Origin: an uncultured Victivallis sp.
GTDB lineage: Bacteria > Verrucomicrobiota > Lentisphaeria > Victivallales > Victivallaceae
Reading direction: 5' to 3'
Assembly (NCBI GenBank): GCA_944389895.1
Contig: CALXOA010000074.1
Coordinates: forward strand, 1-64,000
DNA length: 64,000 bases
Shown: positions 44,158 to 53,300 of the stretch, one piece after another
Position numbering within the stretch: position 1 is the stretch's first letter
How the letters are laid out: every line of letters starts with the position of its first letter
Made by a program: the position numbers and the translations under genes
Notes under the pieces: model-generated
What the model was told of the DNA's origin: nothing
What the model saw: the letters and a program-made list of their open reading frames with translations, nothing else
Databases searched by the model: none

Positions 44158-44613
44158 CTGTTCTGAAAAGAAAAATAAGAAGGTTGACACTTCCTATAAA
44201 TATAGACCATCACGCGTTTTTTCGCAAATCGGATGAATTGGAAATGAAGAAAACTCGATGTCACAGAAAAAAAGCGTTTATTCTTCTTTTTTTTGTCATC
44301 AAGTTATTAACAACCATGTTGATCATAAATTGCAATTATTTTATTATAAATAGATTACGTCTATCATCCCCTGCTCTGAAATCAATTCTAAACTTAACAT
44401 AACATACATTATGCGACGTTATAAATTGCAAATGCGGGCTCAGGAAGGCCCGCAAATAAAAGTCGCATATAACAACTTATGTGAAGGATTATCCCACGCA
44501 CAGCGTCGATTTTACCTGTCTGAAGGAGTTTTTGACGATTGATATCGTTCCAGACCGCATTTTCAGATACGACAAGGCTGCAGGGAGTGTCTCTGGTTCC
44601 GGAAAAAAAGCAG
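44158..44613. other. AT-rich non-coding gap upstream of mnmG
   Basis: Some 456 bases without a convincing gene, the longest gap in the window and clearly AT-rich from 44260 to 44480. It holds the nested inverted repeat at 44410-44469 and one near match (TTATTAACA) to the DnaA box. The minus-strand part next to mnmG must contain its promoter. Proximity to mnmG recalls the gidA-oriC arrangement, but DnaA boxes are not clustered here, so an origin is not supported. Confidence 0.4.
44410..44469. repeat. Nested inverted repeat
   Basis: Outer arms TATGCGAC/GTCGCATA (44410-44417, 44462-44469) flank an inner stem GCGGGC/GCCCGC (44434-44439, 44448-44453). It is about 145 bases past the aldo/keto reductase stop. 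It could end that transcript, although no T-run follows the inner stem. Confidence 0.55.
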
Positions 44614-45486
44614 TCAGATCAAAGGAACAGCTTCCGAGACGTTTCGACGTCCGGGATATTGCCGGGTCAGGAGTGCGAGATCCTCCGGTTCCATCCGCCA
44701 CCCCACGGAAGCGAGGTTTTCGTCAAGATGTGCCGGATTCGCCATGCGTGATATCGTCACCACACCGGGCTGTGAGATCAACCAGTTCAGGGCAATCTGC
44801 ACCGGGGTGCACTTATATTTCTCCGCCAGATTTCGCATCAGGGGGACATTGAAATCCACACCGCGCAGGGGACGCCAGGCGATCACAAGCACCTTCTGCT
44901 GTCGACAATATTCCAGCAGGCCGGTCACCTCAATTTCACGAACCTGCAGATTGTAATGCAGCTGATTTGCTGCAATCGGTGTTTCAGAAAGACTTTGTGC
45001 CATGCGCAACCTCTCCAGAGAAAAATTGCTGACACCGATATGCTGAATTACCCCCTCCCCCTGAAGCCGGTTCAAGGCGCGAAAGGTTTCCGCAAGTGGA
45101 ATTTCAGGTGCAACCTGATGAATCAGATAGAGATCGATAGACTCGACTCCGAGTCGTTTCAGACTTCCTTCCGCAGCTCGCAAGACATCATCGTACCGCA
45201 AATGGGTTTTCCAGACTTTGTCGGTAAGAAAGAGGGTGTCGCGCCCCCTGCCCCGGATCGCTTCGGCGACCAGCTCCTCCGCATGCCCGGAAGCGTACAT
45301 TTCTGCGGTATCGATATGCCTCAACCCGGCGTCAATACCCCGTCGGATTGCAGCAACATCGGCAGCGTCGTCATTCGCAAAATCACGTTCCCCGGCACCG
45401 CCCATGCGCCAGGTCCCCTGCCCCAGAACCGGCAGAGCAAAACTTCCGTCAAGTGTCTTGGTCGGTATTTCCATTTCGTTTTTCAC
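44614..45486 (-). CDS. Aldo/keto reductase
   Basis: NADPH-dependent carbonyl reductase of 290 residues on a TIM barrel. The catalytic tetrad is visible: Asp in HIDTAEMYASG with Tyr, Lys in FLTDKVWKTHL and His in LYLIHQ; the cofactor end is IGVSNFSLERL and the C-terminal AKR block. It overlaps the UbiB-type gene by 4 bases and is downstream in that operon. Substrate unknown. Confidence 0.92.
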   Translation of the reverse strand: MKNEMEIPTKTLDGSFALPVLGQGTWRMGGAGERDFANDDAADVAAIRRGIDAGLRHIDTAEMYASGHAEELVAEAIRGRGRDTLFLTDKVWKTHLRYDDVLRAAEGSLKRLGVESIDLYLIHQVAPEIPLAETFRALNRLQGEGVIQHIGVSNFSLERLRMAQSLSETPIAANQLHYNLQVREIEVTGLLEYCRQQKVLVIAWRPLRGVDFNVPLMRNLAEKYKCTPVQIALNWLISQPGVVTISRMANPAHLDENLASVGWRMEPEDLALLTRQYPGRRNVSEAVPLI

Positions 45487-47213
45487 CGCCTGCGGTTCTG
45501 CAGTCTCTTACGCCGCTCCCGTTCTTTCAGGAATTTCCACCGTTGCTTGTGGTCGGCGAATAGAATGATGATGCTCAGTACGCCGGAAATCATGAAGCCG
45601 AGGAGTCCGATCAGCGGCACATCTCCCCAGAACGGTGGAATTTTCGCCACGATCACAAGGCCGGAACCGATGACCAGAGCGGAAACCAGCATGGAACGGG
45701 ACAGGCGCTCCCCGGTCACGTAAAGGGTTTCCTCGATATCATCGAGCCGGTGGTGTTCCACCCGAAGTGTTAAATCTCCATGTTCCACTTTATGCAGAAG
45801 CCCCCGGAGTGATTTCGGCAGATTCTGCAACGACTGCAGGTTGTCGTCAAGATCATCCAGAAAGTGTCTGATGTAGGGAACCGGATTGAGACTCTTCCAT
45901 TTGAGTTTCCGCACAAAGGGCTGTACCATTTCAACGATCCGCAGTTGCGGATTGAAGGTGCGGCCCAGCTGCTCGATCGAGATGAGCGCCTTGAACATCA
46001 GGTAAAGATTCGGCTTGAGAGCCAGTTCGTACCGGTTGAAAAGTTCCATCAGCTCTTCCAGAATATGTGAGACGCTGAGTCGTTCCAGCGGGAGATTGAT
46101 GTTCTCATCGACCAGATCGGAAATGTCACGCTCCAGATCCTCCCGGCGCCCTGTGAATTTTCCGCTGATTGTCATTCGCAGTGCCGTATCGGTCATCAGT
46201 GAAATCTGGCCGCGGAGCATGTAGTCGACGATTTTTACGAAATTACCGCGTTCCTGTTCGGAAACGCGACCCATCATGCCGAAATCGACGAAGGCGATCC
46301 GATTCCCTTCGAGCAGGAAAAGATTCCCGGGGTGCGGATCGGCATGAAAAAAACCATGCTCGAAGATCTGACTCAAGAGAGAATTAACTCCAAGTTCCGA
46401 TATATGAATGAGATCGTACTTGTTGCGGATCTCTTCGGATTTCAGGACCTGTGCGGCGGAATCGCCGAAAATGCGTTCCATCGTCATGACGCGGACTGTG
46501 GTATACTCCAGATACAGTCGCGGCACGACCAACCCTTCGCTGTCCGCCATGTTCTTCCGGAATCGAAGCAGATTGGCCGCCTCGAAAAGGTAGTTGAGCT
46601 CCCGCTTCAGAGAATAGGCGAACTCCTCGACGATCCGGACCGGTTCGTAGCGGGCGAGAGTCTCATTATACTGCTCCAGTTTACGGGCGATGAAGAGCAT
46701 GATTTCGAGATCGACTTCGATCTTCTGCCGAATACCGGGGCGCTGCACTTTGACTACAACCGGTGTTCCATCCTGCAACACCGCCGCATGAACCTGCCCG
46801 ATGCTGGCGGCGGCCAGCGGCTGTTCCTCAAATTCCCGGAACAGGTCCCCGGGATCTTTCCCCAGCTCTTTCCGGATGATCGATCGTACCTCATCTATCG
46901 GAAACGCGGTGACTTTTTCCGTCAACTTCGCCAGTTCCTCGGCATATTCCACCGAGACCAGATCCGCCCGGGTCGAGAGAATCTGCCCCAGTTTCACGAA
47001 GGTGGGACCGAGCTCCTCCAGCAGCAGACGTAATTTTTCCGGCCGACTCCGCCCGGCCAGAGCCGGATTTTCGTGCCAGTGGATTTTGCGCCCGACCGTG
47101 AAATTTTCAGTCAAATCCTGAAAGCCGTAGGCGGCCGCCGTCTCGATGATGCGCCAGAAGCGCTTGAAAGATTTGTATTCCCGGTTGATTTCCGATGGTG
47201 CCTTGAAAAACAT
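45483..47213 (-). CDS. ABC1/UbiB family atypical kinase
   Basis: Kinase-like ATPase associated with quinone biosynthesis. KxGQ motif LGPTFVKLGQILSTRADL, ATP-binding Lys in VVVKVQRPG, catalytic loop HADPHPGNLF and metal motif IAFVDFGMMG. Two hydrophobic helices near the C-terminus (about 510-560) anchor it to the inner membrane. 576 residues from ATG 47213, which has AAGGAG 7 bases upstream; the frame is open to 47252. First gene of the operon with the aldo/keto reductase. Confidence 0.94.
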   Translation of the reverse strand: MFFKAPSEINREYKSFKRFWRIIETAAAYGFQDLTENFTVGRKIHWHENPALAGRSRPEKLRLLLEELGPTFVKLGQILSTRADLVSVEYAEELAKLTEKVTAFPIDEVRSIIRKELGKDPGDLFREFEEQPLAAASIGQVHAAVLQDGTPVVVKVQRPGIRQKIEVDLEIMLFIARKLEQYNETLARYEPVRIVEEFAYSLKRELNYLFEAANLLRFRKNMADSEGLVVPRLYLEYTTVRVMTMERIFGDSAAQVLKSEEIRNKYDLIHISELGVNSLLSQIFEHGFFHADPHPGNLFLLEGNRIAFVDFGMMGRVSEQERGNFVKIVDYMLRGQISLMTDTALRMTISGKFTGRREDLERDISDLVDENINLPLERLSVSHILEELMELFNRYELALKPNLYLMFKALISIEQLGRTFNPQLRIVEMVQPFVRKLKWKSLNPVPYIRHFLDDLDDNLQSLQNLPKSLRGLLHKVEHGDLTLRVEHHRLDDIEETLYVTGERLSRSMLVSALVIGSGLVIVAKIPPFWGDVPLIGLLGFMISGVLSIIILFADHKQRWKFLKERERRKRLQNRRR

Positions 47214-47293
47214 CCGCTCTCTCCTTGCGCCCCCTCTTGAAAAATGCGCCATATCCGATAAATAATATAACCTGAAATTGTTTTTCGCAAAAG

Positions 47294-47323
47294 GTGTTTT
47301 ATATTATATCATGAAAAAAACAC
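47294..47323. promoter_or_regulatory. Inverted repeat upstream of the methyltransferase gene
   Basis: GTGTTTT (47294-47300) and AAAACAC (47317-47323) flank a 16-base A/T-rich core, 28 bases before the ATG. As the encoded protein begins with a DNA-binding domain, this could be an autoregulatory site. Confidence 0.4.
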
Positions 47324-47351
47324 GTTTCCTTCCGGGGGTCCTGACATATCG

Positions 47352-49304
47352 ATGTCCGATACGCTCTCTTCGCGCGAGGTTGCCGAACGGCTGCAGATTT
47401 CCGTCGCTACGGTGCACAACTGGGTAAAAAGCGGCCTGCTGCCGTGTCACCTCCCCTTCCCTCCCCGGAAATTCGACAGCATGCAGGTGGAACAACTGGC
47501 GACGGAGATTGCTGCCGGTCGAGTATCGAAACTCCGTGCTCGAGCCAACAAGCGCCATTCCGACCGGCGTACCGCGCCGTTCTCCGCCGGTTCTGCTGCA
47601 ATCAACCGGATCGTTGTGCTGCGGGACCAAGCGCGGCTCAACACGGATCGGGTACTTTTTACCGCGGCGATGGCGATGTTGTGCCGTGCCGGGGAAGCGG
47701 TTCATCTGAAGCCGAAACGATTGTGCTGGTGTGATTTCGGCGGCTGGCGGCGAAAATCTGTTGAGCTCCTGATGAAGGGATGGCACCGGAGTTTCGGGCG
47801 TACCGGGATTTCCTGCCGTTATCTTGATATCTTCGAAACCGCGGCGGAACTCGATTTCCGATCTGACGAACTCGGGCTTCTGCTGCAGCTGTTGCGCCGT
47901 GAAGGGGTCCGAAGCCGGGACGGCAGTTATTATACCCCTTCGGAGTTGATCCGCACCTTGTTGTGTCGCCACGCCACATCCGGCACACTGCTCGATCCGG
48001 GCTGCGGTACCGGGCGTTTTCTGCTGGAGGCGGCTGCATGCGGCTGGCAGTTCAATCAGCTTTATGGAGTTGATGTCGATCAGACTGCCGTGTGGATTGC
48101 CACGTTGAATCTGTTACTTGCATTCCCGGACGAACAGCGGATGCCGCAGATCCGCTGTGCCGATTCGCTCCAGCGGCTTCCGTTTCGCCGCAGCCTGAGG
48201 TTCGATCTCGTTGCCGCCAACCCGCCCTGGGGAAGAGTTGACTGCGAATCGTGCCGACAGGAGCTCTCCCGTGGAAATGTTCTCGACGCCTTCGATCACT
48301 TTCTGCTGCATGCAGTTCGGAAGTGGACGGCATGCGGAGGAGAGCTCACCTTCATCCTTCCGGAATCGTTTTTGAACATCCGTCGTCATGCGGTAATCCG
48401 GGAGTTGCTGTTGCGCGATACCACGCTGTTGAGGATCGAGCACCTGGGGCGCCGTTTTAACGGTGTTTTCACCGGTGCGATCGCGTTGTCAGCCCGGAAT
48501 TTGCCGCCGCCTCCGGAACATCGGGTACAATTTTTCATTCCGGAATCCGGCACTTCCCTGGTGCGGCAACGTGATCTTCTCGCCGGAAACGGAATTATCC
48601 TGAGGTGCGGAACCGCAACGACGGAGGCCGGAATCGTACGCAAGCTCAGCGCATTTCCCCACCGGACCCTGGCTGGTCATGCCGAATGGGCGCTCGGAAT
48701 TGTAACCGGAAACAACCGCCGTTTTCTGGTCGCTCCCGGAACCGCCGGAGCAGAACCGGTCTGCCGGGGGCCGGAAGTGCGGCCGTTCCGTCTGGATCCG
48801 GCGACGTACTGGCTGCCTTTCACTCCTGAAGTGTTTCAGCAATGCGCGCCGGAACGGCTCTATCGGGCAGGAGCCAAACTGGTCTATCGATTTATTTCCC
48901 GCTATCTGACGATGGCGGTGGACCGGACGGGGGGAGTGACATTGAACAGTGCGAACTCGCTGATCATTGAATCGGGATATTATCCTCCGGAAGCGGTGGC
49001 GGCGCTTTTCAATTCATCGCTTTACCAGCTGCTGTTCCGGATGTGGTTCGATACCCACAAGGTCCTGCGTCACGATCTGGAACAACTGCCGCTGCCGCAG
49101 CTGCCGGCCTCCGATCTTGCCGCGTTGGTCAACTGGGCGGAAGAAGCCGCCCGGGGGGACGGCCAACCCACCTTGAACATTGAAAATCTGCTTGCAGACC
49201 GACTGGAACTTACTCCGTACGAGCGGAAGTTGCTGACCCGTTACCGGCACCCCCTGGTTCAGGCCGCCGGACCCGGATTCCCATCAGAGGACTCTGTACT
49301 TTGA
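47352..49304 (+). CDS. N6-adenine DNA methyltransferase with N-terminal MerR-like DNA-binding domain
   Basis: A 650-residue protein. Residues 5-45 are a MerR/excisionase-type helix-turn-helix (LSSREVAERLQISVATVHNWVKSGLLP). A helical linker follows (about 60-185). The methyltransferase core has motif X GSYYTP (191-196), motif I LLDPGCGTGRFLLEAA (DPGCGTG 215-221) and motif IV NPPW (290-293), the signature of N6-adenine enzymes. The C-terminal half (about 400-620) resembles a TaqI/Eco57I-like target recognition region. No nuclease motif or restriction partner is seen, so it is an orphan. It overlaps the convergent lipoprotein gene by 95 bases. Confidence 0.88.
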   Translation: MSDTLSSREVAERLQISVATVHNWVKSGLLPCHLPFPPRKFDSMQVEQLATEIAAGRVSKLRARANKRHSDRRTAPFSAGSAAINRIVVLRDQARLNTDRVLFTAAMAMLCRAGEAVHLKPKRLCWCDFGGWRRKSVELLMKGWHRSFGRTGISCRYLDIFETAAELDFRSDELGLLLQLLRREGVRSRDGSYYTPSELIRTLLCRHATSGTLLDPGCGTGRFLLEAAACGWQFNQLYGVDVDQTAVWIATLNLLLAFPDEQRMPQIRCADSLQRLPFRRSLRFDLVAANPPWGRVDCESCRQELSRGNVLDAFDHFLLHAVRKWTACGGELTFILPESFLNIRRHAVIRELLLRDTTLLRIEHLGRRFNGVFTGAIALSARNLPPPPEHRVQFFIPESGTSLVRQRDLLAGNGIILRCGTATTEAGIVRKLSAFPHRTLAGHAEWALGIVTGNNRRFLVAPGTAGAEPVCRGPEVRPFRLDPATYWLPFTPEVFQQCAPERLYRAGAKLVYRFISRYLTMAVDRTGGVTLNSANSLIIESGYYPPEAVAALFNSSLYQLLFRMWFDTHKVLRHDLEQLPLPQLPASDLAALVNWAEEAARGDGQPTLNIENLLADRLELTPYERKLLTRYRHPLVQAAGPGFPSEDSVL

Positions 49305-49827
49305 CCGATTCCAGATTCAACTCCGCCTTGAGAAAGAAACGGCGTTCGGAACCCGGTTCTATGTGCAGTTTGTCGATGAAGGGAAGTACTTTTTCCACCA
49401 ACACCGAATTTCCCGGCTTGAGTTCCAGAGCATAACGCGGCGCAGGATGGCTGATGTCGAAGGTGAGAGCGATCCACATCTCCTCGTCCGGCGCGTCCTG
49501 TCCCGGCAGCCACGGCTGGCAATAAACCAGCACATTGTCGGACTCGTTGCTGTACCATTCGATGATCCGGACCGGTTCTTTGCCGACATTGGTCAACTTG
49601 AAATTCAGTTTTCCTCCATCTCCGACGTAGATCAACCGTTGCGGGAGCGTAAGTTCAAGCTCGTAATGCTCCAGAGGCGGGTATTCGGGCAGTTCTACCA
49701 GACCTCCGATCCGTTCACCGCCGTCCGGCTCACCGCCGCCTCCGGATTCCCGGACACACCCGGTTCCGGTTCCCAGCAGCAACACGGCTGCACTCATTCC
49801 CGTCAGCAGGATACGAAACGCCATCAT
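49210..49827 (-). CDS. Lipoprotein with immunoglobulin-like beta domain
   Basis: A 205-residue protein with a type II signal peptide (lipobox TGTGC, Cys24) and a Gly-rich linker. The mature part is mostly beta: LTLPQRLIYVGDGGKLNFKLTNVGKEPVRIIEW has the look of a BACON/DUF-type Ig-like strand pair with a conserved LTNVG turn. It is the last gene of the TPR-dnaG unit, about 16 bases after dnaG, and its final 95 bases are antisense to the methyltransferase gene. Function unknown. Confidence 0.8.
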   Translation of the reverse strand: MMAFRILLTGMSAAVLLLGTGTGCVRESGGGGEPDGGERIGGLVELPEYPPLEHYELELTLPQRLIYVGDGGKLNFKLTNVGKEPVRIIEWYSNESDNVLVYCQPWLPGQDAPDEEMWIALTFDISHPAPRYALELKPGNSVLVEKVLPFIDKLHIEPGSERRFFLKAELNLESVKVQSPLMGIRVRRPEPGGAGNGSATSARTE

Positions 49828-49843
49828 TTCCTTCTCCGTTATT

Positions 49844-51646
49844 TCATTTCAAGTTCTGCAACTCGGAAAGTATTTTGATTTTCTCCATCGCATCGGTTGT
49901 GACGCGCAAACGGGCGGTAAGTTCCTGGCGCTGTTTGCGCAACCGCTGCCGGCGCAGTTCGGCAATCGAATCCTGAATCGCTTTCTCCGGATCTCGGCAC
50001 ACATGGGTCTCCACCAGCAGCCGACTGACGGCAGGATCGGGTGTCTTGACCAGCAGGGACGAAATTTCACCGGCAACTTGATCGAACTCCCCATTGAGCG
50101 CGGCATTGATCGCGAGATTGACCGCCTGCGCGGCAAGATCGTCCGCGGGGAGTTCATCCGGCATCAGAAGCTCCGAGATCCGCCGGGCGGCGTTTTCCGA
50201 GTTGACGGCCAATTCCAGTAAGGTCAAAATTGCCGGAGCGTGCGCGGGAGGCGTTTGCACATTTTTCCGTGCCCCGGGAGATTCCGCTTCCCGCCGTACG
50301 CGAAACTCCTCATCGCGGCGCCTGGCGCGGTTGACCTGTCGCAGTTCTGCATAGATCGCCTCTTCACTGACTTGAAGCGCAGCAGCGGCTTCGCGGACAT
50401 AAAGCTCCAGCTCCACCTGATTCTTGATGGAGCAGAGATAACCGGCGACCTCTTCCGCAGCCTGACCACGTCCGGCCGGAGTTGTCATATCGTGGCGCTC
50501 CGGCAACGATCCGCAGAGAATCGACAGCCAGGGAACCGCAGCGTCAACCGCCTGCGCCAGCGCTTCGGCGCCTCCATTCGCATAGAGTTCATCCGGATCT
50601 TTCCCTCCGGGAATCCGGATCGCCCTGATGTCAAAGGAGAGCGGCAGCAGAATCTCCACCGCCCGCAGAATTGCTTTCTGCCCTGCGGCATCGGCGTCGA
50701 AAGCCAGAAACACACGATTCGTATAGCGGCGCAGGATCCTTGCCTGTCCTTCGGTGAATCCCGTTCCCTGCGGTGCGACCGCGCATTCGAATCCGGCACG
50801 ATGGAATGCAATGGTATCGAGTTGCCCCTCGCAGAGAATCGCCAGATTGCGCTCGGTCATCATCCTGCGCGCCAGCGGCAGCGCATAAAGCAGATTCCCC
50901 TTTTTGAACACCGGCGTCTCAGGAGTATTGATATACTTGCCTCCGGCCAGCGGCTTGGGTTCAAGCGATCGGGCGCTGAAACCGACCACCCTGCCCTGTT
51001 CATTCTCGATCGCAAAAGTCAGCCGGCCCTTGAAATGATCGAAACAACGACCGGTCTCCTCCTTGCGCCGGACGATTCCGGATGCGACCAGTTCAGCGTC
51101 GGTGAAGCCGAGTGATCGGCCGTAGGCGAGACAGGCGGTCCACTCATCGGGGCAGGCGCCGATCTTGAAACGTTCGGCGATCTCCGATGGGATTCCCCGT
51201 TTCTTCAGATAAAGCGAGGGAGGGGAATCCGGATTCGACACCAGTGTCCTGCGGAAAAAATCACAGAACTCGGCATTGATCCGGTAGAGCCGCTCACGTT
51301 CCCCCGCCCGCTGACGGCCTTCCTCTGGTGTTCCGGAAAAGGAGGATTCCGGAATCACCACGCCGACCCGCGAGGCCAGCATGTGCAGCGCATCATTGAA
51401 GCCGACGTTCTCCCGATCCATATAGAAGCGGAATACATCACCGCCCTTCCCGCAGCCGAAACAGTGATACGTCTGGCGTGAGGCGTCGACATGAAACGAA
51501 GGGGTTTTCTCCTGGTGAAAGGGACACAGCCCCTTGTAGGTATTCGCACCGCTGCGCTTAAGCTGGACGAAGGTCCCGATCAATTCGACGATATCACACC
51601 GGTTGCGGATATCCTCTATGATATCTTTGGAAACACCGAAATTCAT
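49844..51646 (-). CDS. dnaG: DNA primase
   Basis: Makes RNA primers at the replication fork. The CHC2 zinc finger has Cys41, His44, Cys62 and Cys65 (CPFHQEKTPSFH and YHCFGCGKGGD). The catalytic core follows, with Toprim motifs LAILCEGQLDTIAFHRAG and LAFDADAAGQKA. The C-terminal helicase-binding part is low in similarity, as usual. About 600 residues from ATG 51646, 4 bases after the TPR gene stop; the frame is open to 51709. An rpsU or rpoD neighbour is lacking. Confidence 0.96.
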   Translation of the reverse strand: MNFGVSKDIIEDIRNRCDIVELIGTFVQLKRSGANTYKGLCPFHQEKTPSFHVDASRQTYHCFGCGKGGDVFRFYMDRENVGFNDALHMLASRVGVVIPESSFSGTPEEGRQRAGERERLYRINAEFCDFFRRTLVSNPDSPPSLYLKKRGIPSEIAERFKIGACPDEWTACLAYGRSLGFTDAELVASGIVRRKEETGRCFDHFKGRLTFAIENEQGRVVGFSARSLEPKPLAGGKYINTPETPVFKKGNLLYALPLARRMMTERNLAILCEGQLDTIAFHRAGFECAVAPQGTGFTEGQARILRRYTNRVFLAFDADAAGQKAILRAVEILLPLSFDIRAIRIPGGKDPDELYANGGAEALAQAVDAAVPWLSILCGSLPERHDMTTPAGRGQAAEEVAGYLCSIKNQVELELYVREAAAALQVSEEAIYAELRQVNRARRRDEEFRVRREAESPGARKNVQTPPAHAPAILTLLELAVNSENAARRISELLMPDELPADDLAAQAVNLAINAALNGEFDQVAGEISSLLVKTPDPAVSRLLVETHVCRDPEKAIQDSIAELRRQRLRKQRQELTARLRVTTDAMEKIKILSELQNLK

Positions 51647-51650
51647 GGTC

Positions 51651-52424
51651 TCAACGTCCGGCGGCGAGCCGGGCAAGCCGGGCTTCGGCCTCCTGCCGTT
51701 GTGCGGCATATTCCGGCCGTCCGGAGGTCTGTTTCAGAAAGAGGTTGTAAAATGCCCGCGCATTGCTCTTGGACCCGGCGTAGCGATCCATGAAGGTTCC
51801 CATGTTGAACACGGTGTCCGGGGTGTTTTTCGACTTGCGGCATGCTGCCATGAACGAACGTTTCGCCGCCTCATACTCGCCGCGCCCGATCTGGCTGATC
51901 CCCAGCTGCGTCAGGTAGGCCGGCGTATCGGCGACGGCCGGATTCAACCGCTTCAACTCTTCGAGATATCCGGCCAGCTGAGGAGAACGCAGTGATGCGG
52001 CCGCATTCGCGAGCAGTATCAGCGTATCGGGATCGCCCGGACGAAGCCGGTTGGCCCGCAACAACGCGGTCATCGCATCGGTGGCCCTGGCCGGATCGGC
52101 CAGATAGAGCCGCCCCAGCGTGTATTGTGCTGCAAAATTATCCGGATCGAGCGCTACCGCCTGCCCTGCTGAATTCAAGGCCATATCCCGCTCTCCACAG
52201 CGTTCATAGGCGATCGCCTGAAAGAGGAGCGCCGGAATGTTCCGGGGATCGAGCGCCACCGCGCGCCCGGCGAATTTCAGAGCCGCGGGCCACTTCTGAT
52301 TGACCGCATATTCCGCTGCCTTGTTCAGACATCCGTCAACAGTGTTCGGACCGCATCCGGAAAGCCCCAGCACGACGATCAGGCCTGTGGCGGCCCCTGC
52401 TCGTTTCATCCTTTTCTTCATCAT
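51651..52424 (-). CDS. TPR-repeat lipoprotein
   Basis: A 257-residue protein with a lipoprotein signal (GLIVVLGLSGC, Cys24) and five or more tetratricopeptide-like repeats between about 30 and 250 (for example WPAALKFAGRAVALDPRN and MALNSAGQAVALDPDN). Such proteins act as scaffolds in envelope complexes. It lies 30 bases after znuB and 4 bases before dnaG, so it may be read from either promoter. Confidence 0.85.
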   Translation of the reverse strand: MMKKRMKRAGAATGLIVVLGLSGCGPNTVDGCLNKAAEYAVNQKWPAALKFAGRAVALDPRNIPALLFQAIAYERCGERDMALNSAGQAVALDPDNFAAQYTLGRLYLADPARATDAMTALLRANRLRPGDPDTLILLANAAASLRSPQLAGYLEELKRLNPAVADTPAYLTQLGISQIGRGEYEAAKRSFMAACRKSKNTPDTVFNMGTFMDRYAGSKSNARAFYNLFLKQTSGRPEYAAQRQEAEARLARLAAGR

Positions 52425-52454
52425 ATGCGCAACCCTTGTCAGTTGAAAACTCAG

Positions 52455-53300
52455 TTAACGCCGGCCGCTACGGGCACTCACCACCAGTCCCGCGACATAG
52501 AAGAGCGCCGCCAGCACCACGATCACCGGTCCGGAAGGCAGACGGTAACAATAACTCACCAGCAGGCCGGCCGTCACGAAAAACGCACTTAAAACCGTCG
52601 CCAATCCCATCATCGACCAGAGATGGCGCGTAAAACACCCCGCAGTCGCAGCAGGCAGGGTCAGAAGCGCGATGACCAGAATAATGCCTACCACGTTGAT
52701 CATCAACACAATGGTCAATGCCGTCAAAGCCAGCAGAACCAGGTAGATCAGCCGCCCCCTGACGCCGCGCAGTTCGGCGAATGTTCCATCGAACGACATC
52801 GCCAGGACGTTGTTGTAAAAAAGCAGTGTCGGGATCAGAACGATCGCATCAAGTCCCAGGGTCATATAGAGATCCTGCTGCTCCAGCAGGAGAATGTTTC
52901 CGAAGAGATACCCCTGCCAGTCAACGTATCCAGGAGTCCGGGCCAGGAACAGCAATCCGATCGACATCCCGAGTGCCCATACCACCCCGATGATTGTGTC
53001 CTCACGTTCTCTCGCGTAGAGGTTGACGATCCCGACCAGCAGGGAAGCCGCCATTGCTCCGATCACCGCACCGATCGTCGGAGTGCACCACTCCCACAGG
53101 CAGACTCGTTGCAGAAAGAGCGCGACCCCTACCCCGCCGAGGGCGGCATGTGAGCTGGCTCCGGCGATCGAGGAGATTCTGCGCGTCACAACCATCGTCC
53201 CGATCACGCCAAGCGCAATACTTGAAAAAGCCCCGATCAGCAGTGCGTTACGGAGAAATCCCATCTCCGGCAAAAGAAGGTCGTGGAGGAGTTGCGTCAT
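52455..53300 (-). CDS. znuB: Zinc/manganese ABC transporter permease (ABC-3 family)
   Basis: A 281-residue membrane protein with eight or nine hydrophobic segments and the ABC-3 signature ISSIAGASSHAALGGVGVAL. It forms the channel for the metal delivered by the binding protein two genes upstream. The ATG at 53300 overlaps the ATPase stop (ATGA) and has GGAGGAG ahead; the frame is open to 53333. Confidence 0.92.
   Translation of the reverse strand: MTQLLHDLLLPEMGFLRNALLIGAFSSIALGVIGTMVVTRRISSIAGASSHAALGGVGVALFLQRVCLWEWCTPTIGAVIGAMAASLLVGIVNLYAREREDTIIGVVWALGMSIGLLFLARTPGYVDWQGYLFGNILLLEQQDLYMTLGLDAIVLIPTLLFYNNVLAMSFDGTFAELRGVRGRLIYLVLLALTALTIVLMINVVGIILVIALLTLPAATAGCFTRHLWSMMGLATVLSAFFVTAGLLVSYCYRLPSGPVIVVLAALFYVAGLVVSARSGRR

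Noticed and set aside
44184..44402. 72-codon plus-strand frame in the mnmG upstream gap
   Set aside because: Very A/T-rich with Ile/Leu/Asn runs, no ribosome binding site and no family; best explained by composition.
44158..44613. Replication origin next to mnmG
   Set aside because: Only one near-match to a DnaA box (TTATTAACA) and no dnaA, dnaN or parAB genes nearby; not enough to call oriC.
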